From: Alphaproteobacteria bacterium US3C007
GTDB lineage: Bacteria; Pseudomonadota; Alphaproteobacteria; Rhodobacterales; Rhodobacteraceae
NCBI GenBank assembly: GCA_034423775.1
Contig: CP139918.1
Location: forward strand, 2,046,001-2,110,000
DNA: 64,000 nt
Direction of reading: 5' to 3'
Shown: positions 35,842 to 43,686 of the stretch, piece by piece
How positions within the stretch are numbered: the stretch's first letter is position 1
Layout of the letters: every line of letters starts with the position of its first letter
Notes under the pieces: generated by a model
Told to the model about the DNA's origin: nothing
The model's database searches: none
What the model saw: only the letters and a program-made list of their open reading frames with translations
Made by a program: the position numbers and the translations under genes

Positions 35842-36554
35842 AACAAACAAGCTATGCAGAAATGAAATTAGATATAAACAGCATCGTGCGTAGCCATGAG
35901 GGTCTGGTGCGGCGCATCGCGTTTAAAATGCATGCGAAAGTTTCAAGCTTTATTGAATTAGATGATTTGTTGCAATCCGGCTTGGAAGGTTTGGTTGATG
36001 CAGCGCAAAAATACACCACGGTTGAAGGTTCAAGCTTTGAAAATTATGCGAGCATCCGGATAAAAGGTTCAATGCTCGATTTAATTCGCCGATCTGGAAA
36101 TTTGAACCGTTCGACGGTTCAAGCCAAACAGATGATCGATGGCAAGCGCAACGAGTTGGCCGTTTCATTAGGGCGCACGGCTAAGGATGAAGAAGTTGCC
36201 GCGGCGCTGAACTTATCGATGGAAGAGTTTTATAGTTGGACAAAGCTGTTTGAAGCAAACGTTTCTGAAAGCCTCAGTCAGGCGTATGATGAGTATTCAA
36301 TGGTGTTTGCCGCGCCGACGATTGAACCTGAACGCCTATTAGACAGTCAAAATTTGCGTGTCGAATTGGTAAATGCCCTAAAGATGCTTTCAAAACAGCA
36401 AAGCATGGTGATGCAACTCTATTATGTAGAAGATCTTAACACATATGAGATCGCCGCCGTTTTGGATTTATCACCGGGCCGGGTGTCTCAAATCAAATCA
36501 GAAGCGTTTAAAGCGCTGCAGTCAAAGCTTCAAAATTATTCGGATCTTCACTAA
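35838..36554 (+). CDS. fliA: Flagellar sigma factor FliA (sigma-28)
   Basis: A 238-residue sigma factor that directs RNA polymerase to late flagellar promoters such as that of flagellin. Region 2 has FIELDDLLQSGLEGLVDAAQ and FENYASIRIKGSMLDLIRR; region 3 is present; region 4 has LYYVEDLNTYEIAAVLDL and SPGRVSQIKSEA. The frame starts with TTG at 35838, overlapping the stop of the previous gene; the ATG at 35862 is an alternative, and neither has a strong ribosome site. The protein is complete in either case. Anti-sigma FlgM is not seen in the window. Confidence 0.93.
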   Translation: MKQTSYAEMKLDINSIVRSHEGLVRRIAFKMHAKVSSFIELDDLLQSGLEGLVDAAQKYTTVEGSSFENYASIRIKGSMLDLIRRSGNLNRSTVQAKQMIDGKRNELAVSLGRTAKDEEVAAALNLSMEEFYSWTKLFEANVSESLSQAYDEYSMVFAAPTIEPERLLDSQNLRVELVNALKMLSKQQSMVMQLYYVEDLNTYEIAAVLDLSPGRVSQIKSEAFKALQSKLQNYSDLH

Positions 36555-36604
36555 ACCACTGCCGCGCCTGTGCTTAGCATATTCCAGATCACTTCTTGCG
36601 CCGC

Positions 36605-37477
36605 TTAAGCGTCAATAATAGCGCCATGCACCTGCACAACCTGCGCCGCGCAAGCATGGCCTTTTTGCAAAGCCCTCTCTTGGTTTTCACCGCTGAGCTT
36701 CGCCCCCAAATACGCGCCATTAAAGCTGTCGCCTGCGGCCGTTGTATCCACCACGGTCGGACTGGCAGGGTAGCGGGTTGCAGAGATCCGCTCCCCCAAG
36801 GACAGGGGGCCTTTTTCTCCGCGTTTTAGTGCCCCAAGGCTGCCATAAGCTGCGAAGCGTTTTTGCACGGTTTCAAAGTTTTCTTGAAACAGTTCCATTT
36901 CATCATCCAGCGAGGGTAAGGCCAGATCACTTATCTCCCAAAAGCTGTTTATCGTTTTACGTGCCTCTTGCGCATCACCCCAAAGCGCGGGGCGGTAATT
37001 GCTGTCAAAGGCAAAGAGCGCATCGCTGGTTTTTAGGAAATTAAGCAGCTCGTGACGGATATCTGCGGGCAGGATAGCCAGCGTAATTCCTGAGAGATAA
37101 AGCGCATCATAGCCATTCAAGGCTGAAAACTCTGCGCCACTGGCCGTTTGAAACAGCTCCCGTGCCGCAGATTGCGCGCGCCAATAGGTAAAGGCGCGCT
37201 CTCCGTTGGGCGAGGTTGAAATTGCATAGAGGCCCGGATGCCGCTTTTGCGATGTTTCTATTGCCTCTATGCCGATATTTTGCGCGGCGATAAATGTTTT
37301 GATTTTGGTTGAAAAAGGATCGCTGCCAAGGCGCGTAATATAATCAACTTGCAGCTTTGGAGCGGCTCTTTTTAAGTATATCGCTGTATTCAATGTATCG
37401 CCTGCCACGCCAATGCTTGGGGTGCTGCCGCGAAAGGACAGCTCAATCATGGCTTCACCGATACAGGCAATTTTCAT
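36605..37477 (-). CDS. kdgK: 2-keto-3-deoxygluconate kinase
   Basis: A 290-residue PfkB-family sugar kinase that phosphorylates KDG to KDPG for the Entner-Doudoroff aldolase. The N-terminal CIGEAMIELS, the GGDT-like segment GVAGDTLNTAIYL and the C-terminal PfkB signature VDTTAAGDSFNGAYL with the catalytic Asp are present. The ATG at 37477 is chosen: AGAGGA is just upstream, and it overlaps the stop of the preceding gene by four bases. It is the last gene of the eleven-gene minus-strand run and uses the product of UxuA and UxaA. It is convergent with fliA across 50 bases. Confidence 0.9.
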   Translation of the reverse strand: MKIACIGEAMIELSFRGSTPSIGVAGDTLNTAIYLKRAAPKLQVDYITRLGSDPFSTKIKTFIAAQNIGIEAIETSQKRHPGLYAISTSPNGERAFTYWRAQSAARELFQTASGAEFSALNGYDALYLSGITLAILPADIRHELLNFLKTSDALFAFDSNYRPALWGDAQEARKTINSFWEISDLALPSLDDEMELFQENFETVQKRFAAYGSLGALKRGEKGPLSLGERISATRYPASPTVVDTTAAGDSFNGAYLGAKLSGENQERALQKGHACAAQVVQVHGAIIDA

Positions 37478-38370
37478 TGCGTTTCCTCTTTTAATTTTGC
37501 GCGTTTCCAGATGATCAAACCCGAGATGACAACGATAGATGCGCCGGTCAAGGTCCATCGGTCAGGGAATTCTGCGAAAACAATATAGCTTTCTATGGTG
37601 AGAAAAATCATGAAACTATAGGTATAGGGCATTAAGGTATTCGCGGGGGCCAGCCCATGCGCGCGCGTTAATAAACCATGCCCGGCCCAAGCCCAAACCC
37701 CAAGCACGCACATCAACACCCATTCGAATAAGGAGCTTGGAGTTGCCCAGTCTAAAAAAGCTAAGGGCAGCAAGCTGAAGGTGCCCAATGCCCCCATGTA
37801 AAATTGCATGGTTTCCGCGGCAACGAGGCCAGAGAGGCGGCGGGTGATGATCGAATAAAGCGCGAGCGCCACGGCGTTATAACAAGTGAGCAAAGCCGCC
37901 CAGTGAAAGCTTTCTCCCAAAGGGCGAATGACGACGAGAACACCGCTAAAGCCTAAGATAATCGCAAACCAGCGCCACGGGCCAACGCGCTCACCCAAGA
38001 GCGGCCAAGAGAGAAGGCAAACGATTATTGGTGCTGAAAACATGATCGCCGACACCACCGTTAAAGACAGATAGCGCAAAACGATAAAATTCAGCGCCGT
38101 CGCGCTGACCAATAAGAAGCCTCGAAACAACACCAATCCCAAATGTGGCGTTGCAAATCTACTCAGGCTGACGCCGCCCCAAGCGATGGTGCTTAGGCTG
38201 ATAACGAAATGCGAGGCATAGCGCATAAAGGCCAGTTGAAAGGATCCAAGCCCGGCATAGAGCAACCATTTTACCGAGGTATCCACCAAGGAAAAAAGGA
38301 AATAGGTCACCAGCATCATAAGAATGCCCAGGCTGGGATTATCCCTGTTTGCCATTGCGGTCAGCGCCAT
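37474..38370 (-). CDS. EamA-family (DMT) transporter
   Basis: A 298-residue inner-membrane protein with about ten hydrophobic segments in two EamA repeats (for example YFLFSLVDTSVKWLLYAG near the start and WRWFAIILGFSGVLVVIRP mid-protein). Members export amino acids, nucleotides or sugar derivatives; the substrate here is unknown. It lies between a dehydrogenase and kdgK, overlapping kdgK by four bases, so it may release a by-product of the pathway. The ATG at 38355 is a possible alternative start. Confidence 0.85.
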   Translation of the reverse strand: MALTAMANRDNPSLGILMMLVTYFLFSLVDTSVKWLLYAGLGSFQLAFMRYASHFVISLSTIAWGGVSLSRFATPHLGLVLFRGFLLVSATALNFIVLRYLSLTVVSAIMFSAPIIVCLLSWPLLGERVGPWRWFAIILGFSGVLVVIRPLGESFHWAALLTCYNAVALALYSIITRRLSGLVAAETMQFYMGALGTFSLLPLAFLDWATPSSLFEWVLMCVLGVWAWAGHGLLTRAHGLAPANTLMPYTYSFMIFLTIESYIVFAEFPDRWTLTGASIVVISGLIIWKRAKLKEETQ

Positions 38371-38372
38371 AG

Positions 38373-39260
38373 CTAGCGGGCGAACCGATCGGCATAGAAG
38401 TCGACCATTTGACTGACCATATGCTCACCGCGACCTTCGGCAACGGCCGTATCCAAGGCGGAAAGGGCGCCTTGCGACATCACGCTGTCAACGCCTGCTG
38501 AGTGCGCCATTTGGGTGTAATATCCCACATCTTTGGCAGCATTCTTGATTGAAAACGCCAATTGGTTGGGATCCTTTTCGACGGCATAGGCTTTGACAAA
38601 ATCCATCATACCACTGTGCAATGGGCCTGCCGACATGGCTGTATATAGTTTGTCACGATCAAGGCCCAGCTGGTCGGCCATGGCAAAGGCTTCTGCCATG
38701 GCGTTGGCCACCGTCATCCCGAAAAAATTATTCATCAATTTGATGGAATGGCCATCCCCTAGATTTCCCAGATGGAATACATTTTCGGCAAGGTTTTTTA
38801 AGACGGGCCGCGCTCTTTCATACGCAGCGGTATCGCCCGCTGCCATAATGTTCAATTGGCCGATCAGGGCATGCTGCGGCGTACGCCCGAGAGGCGCATC
38901 TAAATAATAGCCCCCCGCCGCTGCCACTTCTTGGCCCAAGGCCCGCGTACTGGCTGGTAGTGACGTGCCAAAATCAATCACAATCGCACCTGTTTGCAGG
39001 CCAGCAATAACGCCATCGGGGCCACGCATTCTGGCTTCGACGCTGGCGCTTGTATCCATACAGAGCAGAATAATATCGCTGGTCTGTGCAAGCGCGCATG
39101 CGGTTTCAACCTCATGGGCACCGCGCGCGATTGCGGCCTCAATATTCGGCCGAGTTTTATTGGCGCAGACGCTCACTTGATAATCCAAGTCTTGCAATCT
39201 GCTGACCATCGCAGATCCCATCAGGCCAAGGCCGATGAACCCAATATTTTCATTTGGCAT
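38373..39260 (-). CDS. Beta-hydroxyacid dehydrogenase (3-hydroxyisobutyrate/tartronate semialdehyde reductase family)
   Basis: A 295-residue NAD(P)-dependent enzyme of the HIBADH/GarR family. It has GFIGLGLMGSAM at residues 6-17, the substrate region LDAPLGRTPQHA (the usual DAPVSGG is altered), and the catalytic Lys in IKLMNNFFGM near residue 170. The changed substrate loop suggests a substrate other than 3-hydroxyisobutyrate. It sits two bases from the EamA gene and 13 bases after a PhyH dioxygenase gene. Confidence 0.85.
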   Translation of the reverse strand: MPNENIGFIGLGLMGSAMVSRLQDLDYQVSVCANKTRPNIEAAIARGAHEVETACALAQTSDIILLCMDTSASVEARMRGPDGVIAGLQTGAIVIDFGTSLPASTRALGQEVAAAGGYYLDAPLGRTPQHALIGQLNIMAAGDTAAYERARPVLKNLAENVFHLGNLGDGHSIKLMNNFFGMTVANAMAEAFAMADQLGLDRDKLYTAMSAGPLHSGMMDFVKAYAVEKDPNQLAFSIKNAAKDVGYYTQMAHSAGVDSVMSQGALSALDTAVAEGRGEHMVSQMVDFYADRFAR

Positions 39261-39273
39261 CTTTATTCCTTTC

Positions 39274-40161
39274 TTATTTAATCACGTCAAACGCGCGTTT
39301 TTTTAGGCCTTTTTGAATTTCATATATTGAAATTGGCACATCGGGCTGGGGTTGCGGGATGCGCACGGGAATATCTTTTAGGCGCGGATTCAGAGTTGGG
39401 GTGCCGCAAAGCATGCGGGTGTTGTACTCTTCAATCCCATCCCAGCGCGTCATTGATCCCATTAGGGGAAACGCGTCTGCAGCCATCATTTCGTAAAATA
39501 AGATGCGCCGGGCCCGCTCTGATGTGTTCAGCGCGGATCCATGCACCATCCGGCCATGATGAATTGAGATGGACCCGGCCGGCCCCGTTAGAGGCACAGC
39601 ATCATTGGCGTTCAAACCATTGTCTTCGGGCAGCATTGCACCGGCAAATACACCCTCAACATGATGATCATAAACAGGCCCTTTTTGGCTGCCTGGATAG
39701 ACCATCAAGGGCCCATTTTCGATTTTCATATCGTCAATTATAACACCGATGGCCAAAATATCGTCATTTGTATGGGGGTAAAACGCATAATCCTGATGCC
39801 ATTCCACAGCCGCGCCATATCCGGCTGATTTCATATTCAGCTTACTGGTGTGCAGGCGCAAATTCGGTCCGATCAAATCTCTTGCTGGGCCCAAAATATG
39901 ATCAGACAGCATCAGTTCATGAAAAAGTGTGCTGATCAGATGCGGCAGCTTAATCCGGCGCAAACGTGGCGCGGCGCGGGTATGGCTGTCTTCAAGGTCG
40001 AGCCGGTCATTGCTGTGCTCAAGCTCAGCTGCCTCTTCTTCAAAACGGAATATTTCGGCGCGTATTTTAGCAAGCCAAGCGTCGGGAATTTGATTTTCAA
40101 TTACCAAATATCCGTTCTTTTCGTAAAACCTTATTTGCTGGGATGTCAGTTGCTCAGGCAT
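39274..40161 (-). CDS. PhyH-family Fe(II)/2-oxoglutarate dioxygenase, copy 2
   Basis: A 295-residue member of the phytanoyl-CoA dioxygenase family that would hydroxylate a small substrate using O2 and 2-oxoglutarate. The Fe ligands are readable: WHQDYAFYPH (His and Asp near residue 130) and the distal His in IHHGRMVHGSALN, with Arg in SERARRILFY for 2-oxoglutarate. The frame is open to 40284, but the ATG at 40161 is chosen since GGAG lies upstream and the longer form would overlap the preceding gene. A second, only distantly similar PhyH gene is at 42724. Confidence 0.85.
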   Translation of the reverse strand: MPEQLTSQQIRFYEKNGYLVIENQIPDAWLAKIRAEIFRFEEEAAELEHSNDRLDLEDSHTRAAPRLRRIKLPHLISTLFHELMLSDHILGPARDLIGPNLRLHTSKLNMKSAGYGAAVEWHQDYAFYPHTNDDILAIGVIIDDMKIENGPLMVYPGSQKGPVYDHHVEGVFAGAMLPEDNGLNANDAVPLTGPAGSISIHHGRMVHGSALNTSERARRILFYEMMAADAFPLMGSMTRWDGIEEYNTRMLCGTPTLNPRLKDIPVRIPQPQPDVPISIYEIQKGLKKRAFDVIK

Positions 40162-40210
40162 GGGATCAGGCTCCGGTGTGATGGGCTTATTTTTTTTCGC
40201 AATAGCTCGT

Positions 40211-41209
40211 TCAAATCGGTTCAATTTGTTGGGCCAAAAGGGTTTCCAATTCCAGTGTATTTGCCAATGTTTTGGTTGCATCAAAGACCGAGATCAGCGG
40301 TTCGGCTTTGCCGGCCATCACATCCAGAAAGTGCTGCAATTGTTGCTGCAGCGGCACCGCCGTTGCAATTTTCAATTTGCGCGGTGTCGGCGTCTCTGAC
40401 CAATCTGCCGCTCCGCCCCATTGGGTCATTGAGGGAAATGAAATCCCACCCTGTGTTCCCGTAATCCAAAGCATATCCTGGCGGCTTGTTGCAATATTGG
40501 GGTTCTCTCCCGTGCCGGCCTCAAACCCCCATGGGCTGGGGGCGGTGTCGGCAAAACTAATGCTTGCTGTCATTCCGGTTTCGAACAAAATAGCCGCGGC
40601 GCCGCTTTCCACGCGGGCTTGATTGCGGATTTGAGAGGACCCAAAGCCGGTTATTTTGGCAATGTCGCCAAAAATAAACCGCAGCAGGTCTAAATCATGA
40701 ACGATATTGATCATCACCGGACTGCCTTCTGTGCTACGCCAATTTTGTTCAAAATAAGCATCTGGTTTGCGCATTGCCCAAATCATGCTTGCCGTTACGG
40801 CGGTGCCAATTTTTTTGTCTTTAACAAGCGATTTAAGCGCTTGAACGCTGGGATGATAGCGTCGGTGATGTCCCACCAGGCTTGCGACTCCGCTTTCTTG
40901 GACCACCTGCGACAATTGTTTGGCTTGCTCTAAACTGGCGGTGACGGGCTTTTCGATAAGAATATCCCAGCCTTTGCGCGCTGCATAGATACCATTCTCG
41001 CAGTGCAAATTTGTGGGCGTGGCGATGATTACCCCATCCACGGGGGCTGTGACCTGCGATATATCTGAAAAATAGGTGGCATTGGCGTCTCGATATAGGC
41101 TTTGGTTGGGTTCAACCACACCGACAAGGTTACACCCCGCATGGGCCTTGATTGCTTGGGCGTGCCGCGCGCCGATCAGCCCAGCACCAAGCACCAAAAG
41201 CTGCTTCAC
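40211..41209 (-). CDS. Gfo/Idh/MocA-family oxidoreductase
   Basis: A 332-residue NAD(P)-dependent sugar or sugar-acid dehydrogenase. It has GAGLIGARHA at residues 8-17, IEKPVTASLEQA near residue 95 and a candidate catalytic His in NIVHDLDLLRF near residue 175. The substrate is not evident. It overlaps uxaA by four bases and lies between uxaA and the second dioxygenase gene. Confidence 0.85.
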   Translation of the reverse strand: MKQLLVLGAGLIGARHAQAIKAHAGCNLVGVVEPNQSLYRDANATYFSDISQVTAPVDGVIIATPTNLHCENGIYAARKGWDILIEKPVTASLEQAKQLSQVVQESGVASLVGHHRRYHPSVQALKSLVKDKKIGTAVTASMIWAMRKPDAYFEQNWRSTEGSPVMINIVHDLDLLRFIFGDIAKITGFGSSQIRNQARVESGAAAILFETGMTASISFADTAPSPWGFEAGTGENPNIATSRQDMLWITGTQGGISFPSMTQWGGAADWSETPTPRKLKIATAVPLQQQLQHFLDVMAGKAEPLISVFDATKTLANTLELETLLAQQIEPI

Positions 41210-42714
41210 ATTACTGCTCCTATTTGCCAGGGAACGAATTCGAAATCGCCCAATCCCTGCTGTTCAGATTTGCTGGTTTTGCCGCTGGCGACGTCTAAAA
41301 ACATCTGATAAATTTCCCGGCCCTTTTCTTCCACAGAACATCCGCCGTTTAAAATACTACCGGCGTCGATATCCATATCCTCGGACATGCGCGCGGCCAT
41401 TTCCGAATTGGTCGCGATTTTGATCGTTGGGGCTGGTTTGGAGCCAAAGGCCGATCCGCGCCCAGTCGTGAAACAGACGAGGGTGCAGCCGCCTGCTATT
41501 TGTCCCGTTACGCTGGCTGGATCATAGCCCGGGCTGTCCATAAAGGTGAATCCAGATGCAGTGACCGGCTCGGCATATTTATAAACTCCGGTCAGCGGTG
41601 TGGTGCCGCCTTTGGCGGCCGCGCCAAGCGATTTTTCCAAAATCGTTGTGAGTCCGCCTTTTTTATTTCCGGGGCTTGGGTTGTTGTCCATATTGCCCTT
41701 GTTCCGAGCGGTATAATCTTCCCACCATCGGATCAGTTTAATCAGTTTTTCGCCGGTTTCTTGGTTCACCGCCCGCCGCGTGAGCAAATGCTCAGCCCCG
41801 TAAATTTCGGGCGTTTCTGCCAAAACGCCAGTGCCACCTTGAGCGGCGAGTAAATCGCAGGCATATCCCAAAGCGGGATTTGCCGTAATGCCGGACCATG
41901 CATCAGATCCGCCACATTGCAACGCAACTTTCAAGGCGCCAGCAGGGCAGGGGCTGCGGGTATTTTTATTGGCGAGCGGCAGCATGGCGCGCACTTTTTC
42001 GATACCGATCTCGACGGTGCGCTTTAAACCGGCAACAGATTGAATATTCATTGTTTGAAACAGCGGCCCTTGTTTGAGGCCATAAGCTTCGAGCAACCAA
42101 TCAAGCTGGTTCATTTCACAGCCCAATCCGACCATCAGAACCCCAGCGTGGTTCGGGTGGCGCGCATAGCCCCACATGACGCGTTGCAAGGCTTCAAACC
42201 CGTCGCCATCCCCTGCCATTCCGCAGCCGGTGCCATGAACGAACGCGGCCACACCGTCAACATTCGGGTAGTCTGCCAAGACCTCAGGGGTGAATGCGTT
42301 TGCGATCATCCGCGCTGCGGTTGCAGAACAATTTACCGAGGTGACGATGGCGATATAATTGCGGGTGCCAATGCTGCCATTTTCGCGGCGAAAGCCCATA
42401 AAACTGTCTTGCTGCTCTGATGCAATTAGATCAACAGGCCGCAAATCGGTGCTGAACTCATATGAGGCTTCGGTGTTTCTGAAAGACACATTATGATCAT
42501 GCACATGCGCGCCGGCAGAGATATCTGTTGCGGCATAGCCTATCAATTGTGCGTATTTGCGGATTTCTCCCCCAGAAGGAATCGCTGCGGTGGCAATTTT
42601 ATGGCCAGAGGGAATGGGTTGAATGGTTTTGGTCGTTTCAACAATATGCCCTGCAGGCAGGCGGCCCGCGGCTGTAACAACATTATCCGCAGAATCAAGC
42701 CGAATGAAATCCAT
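41206..42714 (-). CDS. uxaA: Altronate dehydratase-family protein UxaA
   Basis: A 502-residue protein with an N-terminal SAF domain (residues 1-90, AGAHVHDHNVSF) and the C-terminal UxaA/GarD catalytic domain starting at FMGFRRENGSIGTRNY. It would dehydrate D-altronate to KDG, an iron-dependent step of galacturonate catabolism. Conserved Cys-rich segments include VNCSATAARM, GTGCGMAGDGDG, ALQCGGSDAWSGIT and NGGCSVEEKG. The length and fusion match the UxaA form. Related enzymes use galactarate, so substrate is not fixed by sequence. It is 9 bases after the first dioxygenase gene. Confidence 0.88.
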   Translation of the reverse strand: MDFIRLDSADNVVTAAGRLPAGHIVETTKTIQPIPSGHKIATAAIPSGGEIRKYAQLIGYAATDISAGAHVHDHNVSFRNTEASYEFSTDLRPVDLIASEQQDSFMGFRRENGSIGTRNYIAIVTSVNCSATAARMIANAFTPEVLADYPNVDGVAAFVHGTGCGMAGDGDGFEALQRVMWGYARHPNHAGVLMVGLGCEMNQLDWLLEAYGLKQGPLFQTMNIQSVAGLKRTVEIGIEKVRAMLPLANKNTRSPCPAGALKVALQCGGSDAWSGITANPALGYACDLLAAQGGTGVLAETPEIYGAEHLLTRRAVNQETGEKLIKLIRWWEDYTARNKGNMDNNPSPGNKKGGLTTILEKSLGAAAKGGTTPLTGVYKYAEPVTASGFTFMDSPGYDPASVTGQIAGGCTLVCFTTGRGSAFGSKPAPTIKIATNSEMAARMSEDMDIDAGSILNGGCSVEEKGREIYQMFLDVASGKTSKSEQQGLGDFEFVPWQIGAVM

Positions 42715-42723
42715 AATCTACCT

Positions 42724-43671
42724 TTACGCGCAAAACGGGGCATCCGACTGCCACCGATGGATCGGGATATGCTCCCCGTTTGAAAGTTTCCTGCGAGCTG
42801 TTTCCCATAAACCGCGCCATTCTTTCCAATCCTGTAAAACGCGTTCGGGTTGGCTTTGACTGTAAGCGATAAAATCTGGGAAATGTGATCGGCCCGTCGG
42901 TTGGCCGGTTACGTTATAGCGCAGATCGAAAGACCATCTAAAGCCATTCGTATGATTGGGCAAGGAGGCATGCGGTATCAGCGGATGTAGAATAACCAGG
43001 CTGCCCGCCTTCACTGGTAAGGCTTTGGCATCCGCCTCGTTGATCCAGCCATCGGCGATGGCGGTTTGGGTTTTCGGGCAATGGGGAAGCATTTTTTTAT
43101 GCTTGCCTGGAATAACCTTTAGGCAACCATTGTCTTGGGTGGCATCCGTGATCGCAACCCAAACCGTTATCATATCCGTCTGATCAGCTTCCTCGAGCGC
43201 GACGCCGCGATCTTGGTGCCAATCTGTTTTGGTAATATGGGCCCTGATCTCACCCTCAGCCAAGCGCTTGCTGGGCGGTTTGATCCGCACATGCTGAATC
43301 GGATTTGACGTGATTTCAGGCCCAATCAGATCTTCAACGATTTTTAAAACCCGTTGATGCGTGATCATAGCAAAGACAGCAGGCCCAAAATGCATGGGCG
43401 TATCGGGAAAAATTTGATCCCCTGGCAAGCTGATATCCAGAGGTTGAAACCAATCGCAGCCGGCTTCGTAAGACAGCGCCAGTTTTTGCCAGAAATCTAA
43501 GGTTTCGGGCGCAGTTTTAACGCGCCCGTCTTTGAACCATTTGTGATAGAGCCCCTCTAAGAGCTGCGCATATTCGCTTTGAATATGCGCCAACTCTTGA
43601 GAGGTTAGAACATCTGGAACAACCAGATACCCATTTTCTTCAAATGCGTTTTGTTGATCTGGGCTCAACAT
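42724..43671 (-). CDS. PhyH-family Fe(II)/2-oxoglutarate dioxygenase, copy 1
   Basis: A 315-residue phytanoyl-CoA dioxygenase-family protein. The metal motif is DWHQDRGVA (near residue 168), with the distal His in ILHPLIPHASLPN and Arg in FRWSFDLRYN. The N-terminus AFEENGYLVVPDVLTSQEL is typical. The C-terminal tail (about 50 residues) is longer than in copy 2. It lies 15 bases after dctM and 9 bases before uxaA, so it is embedded in the operon rather than a chance neighbour. Confidence 0.87.
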   Translation of the reverse strand: MLSPDQQNAFEENGYLVVPDVLTSQELAHIQSEYAQLLEGLYHKWFKDGRVKTAPETLDFWQKLALSYEAGCDWFQPLDISLPGDQIFPDTPMHFGPAVFAMITHQRVLKIVEDLIGPEITSNPIQHVRIKPPSKRLAEGEIRAHITKTDWHQDRGVALEEADQTDMITVWVAITDATQDNGCLKVIPGKHKKMLPHCPKTQTAIADGWINEADAKALPVKAGSLVILHPLIPHASLPNHTNGFRWSFDLRYNVTGQPTGRSHFPDFIAYSQSQPERVLQDWKEWRGLWETARRKLSNGEHIPIHRWQSDAPFCA

Positions 43672-43686
43672 ATGCCGCTGCCTTTC

